Part shown: one piece after another, positions 30,362-31,201 of the stretch
Position numbering within the stretch: the stretch's first letter is position 1
Layout: each line of letters begins with the position of its first letter
Source of the DNA: Bacillota bacterium
GTDB lineage: Bacteria > Bacillota > UBA4882 > UBA8346
Assembly (NCBI GenBank): GCA_023426245.1
Contig: JAFABB010000009.1
Span: forward strand, 1 to 31,201
DNA length: 31,201 bases
Direction: 5' to 3'
The notes under the pieces: generated by a model
The model's database searches: none
What the model was told of the DNA's origin: nothing
The model's input: only the letters and a program-made list of their open reading frames with translations
Made by a program: the position numbers and the translations under genes

Positions 30362-30415
30362 TTGTTATTTTGATTATAGTAAAATAATAAGAACAGAGCG
30401 GTAACGTACGTTACC
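30362..30415. promoter_or_regulatory. Divergent promoters with one Crp/Fnr-type operator
   Basis: GGTAACGTACGTTACC (30400-30415) is a perfect 16-bp palindrome. Leftward: TATAAT at 30378-30373 gives a start at 30366; the palindrome centre (30407.5) is then at -41.5, the class II activator position, and the -35 itself is poor (CCGCTC). Rightward: TTGTTA (30362-30367), 17 nt, TAATAA (30385-30390), start near 30397; the palindrome then lies at about +4 to +19, in place to repress. One site could thus activate the detoxification operon and autorepress the regulator. Confidence 0.75.
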
Positions 30416-30458
30416 AAAGAGAAAAATTTTTTTTGAAATTATTAATTAGGAGAAAGCA

Positions 30459-31139
30459 ATGGATGAAGTGATTCCAGCTCTTTTAAAGTCTACCCTTTTT
30501 AAAGGATTTTCACGAGAGGAAATGAGCGTAATCTTAGAAATAGTTTCTCATTATATTAAAGAAATCGAAAAAGGAAACCCTTTAGCTTTAGAAGGCGATC
30601 CATGTCCAGGCATTGGCATTATGACAAAAGGAAGTGCGGAGATCCAACGGGTTTATACGTCTGGAAAATCAGTTACGATCGATACCTTAAAACCGGGAGA
30701 TTCTTTTGGGGAGATTATTCTATTTTCAGATGTGAGTTGGTATCCGGTAACTATCATTGCGCGGGAAAATACCCAAGCTGTATTTTTATCAAAAAAAGCG
30801 GTTATCGACTTATGTAGTACCCATCCGGCGTTTCTAACCAATCTTCTCCGGCAGCTTTCGAATCGGATTATCCTTTTCAATGAACGTCTGAAAAGCCTCT
30901 CTTACCAAACTATTCGTCAAAAGATCGCTAATCTGCTCTTAGATGAGTGTAGCCACCGGCATAATTTTAAATTTAATCTTTCATATTCCCGAAAAGAGAT
31001 GGCCGATAAATTGGGAATTCCACGGCCGTCATTATCCAGGGAATTAGCATTGATGAAACAGGAAGGTTTAATTGAATTCCAAATGAATTCCTTTACGATC
31101 CTGAATCCAGAGGGAATACGGGAATGTTTAACGAACTAA
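30459..31139 (+). CDS. Crp/Fnr family transcriptional regulator
   Basis: 226 residues. The N-terminal cyclic-nucleotide-type beta-roll (about 10-125: STLFKGFSREEMSVIL, ALEGDPCPGIGIMTKGSAEI, LKPGDSFGEIILFSD) is followed by a dimer helix and a C-terminal winged HTH (YSRKEMADKLGIPRPSLSRELALMKQEGLIEF). No N-terminal Fe-S cysteine cluster, so it is not a classic Fnr; the neighbours suggest a nitric-oxide or redox sensor like the haem-binding HcpR group, but that is an inference. Ribosome site TAGGAGA before ATG 30459. The 62 nt after its stop hold nothing I recognise. Confidence 0.9.
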   Translation: MDEVIPALLKSTLFKGFSREEMSVILEIVSHYIKEIEKGNPLALEGDPCPGIGIMTKGSAEIQRVYTSGKSVTIDTLKPGDSFGEIILFSDVSWYPVTIIARENTQAVFLSKKAVIDLCSTHPAFLTNLLRQLSNRIILFNERLKSLSYQTIRQKIANLLLDECSHRHNFKFNLSYSRKEMADKLGIPRPSLSRELALMKQEGLIEFQMNSFTILNPEGIRECLTN

Positions 31140-31201
31140 ATAATTCTATTTTGCCTTATTCACTAGCCTTTCCACCAAAAAAAATAATCAAAATTTCGCC
31201 G

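Overview
The window looks like chromosomal DNA of an anaerobic, probably diderm (outer-membrane-bearing) Firmicute. The Firmicute signs are strong AGGAGG-type ribosome sites, TTGACA-17-TATAAT promoters, a PerR-type Fur protein, a CD3324-family protein, and LevR with mannose-family PTS genes. The anaerobe signs are rubrerythrin, an FprA flavodiiron protein and a hemerythrin. The diderm signs are an RND efflux pump with its periplasmic adaptor and a small secreted beta-barrel protein ending in Phe. The exact taxon cannot be read from the sequence.

Layout. (1) 1-3330, minus strand: a partial gene, an isolated ribosomal protein L35 gene translationally coupled to a DUF1062 gene, a methyltransferase and a CD3324-family gene. 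Two homologous leader peptides sharing MKKIYGNPPF, each with its own promoter behind a terminator, precede the DUF1062-rpmI pair and the methyltransferase. In both leaders the ribosome-binding site can be sequestered by pairing, which suggests ribosome-mediated translational attenuation. Broken gene ends record a local duplication. (2) 3486-4719: rubrerythrin and perR with PerR-box-like palindromes; perR appears leaderless. (3) 4980-9911: tetR, RND adaptor and RND permease in one operon with matching operators, then a flavodoxin-like reductase at 10152-10826. (4) 11128-24928: a self-contained sigma-54 sugar module. rpoN and levR run leftward. Divergently, two consensus -24/-12 promoters drive an HPr-like protein, HPr, Enzyme I, mannose-family IIA, IIC and IID, nagA, IIB, a two-gene chromate-type transporter, nagB and an aldose-epimerase-like gene. 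It probably takes up and degrades an N-acetylated amino sugar (GlcNAc-like). (5) 24929-28100: a decayed ORF, a TetR gene divergent from an outer-membrane beta-barrel gene, and two further gene wrecks (a PLD-fold fragment and a heptapeptide-repeat gene). (6) 28208-31139: hemerythrin, flavodiiron protein and cupin as a leftward operon, divergent from a Crp/Fnr regulator. A 16-bp palindrome lies at exactly -41.5 of the operon promoter and just downstream of the regulator's own start.

How it fits together: two oxidative or nitrosative defence blocks (PerR-rubrerythrin; Crp/Fnr-hemerythrin-FprA), two TetR-controlled envelope or efflux blocks, a dedicated sigma-54 amino-sugar PTS, and a small leader-peptide-controlled cluster that includes a ribosomal protein. 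That cluster is the most unusual part. No rRNA, tRNA, CRISPR array or intact insertion sequence was recognised.
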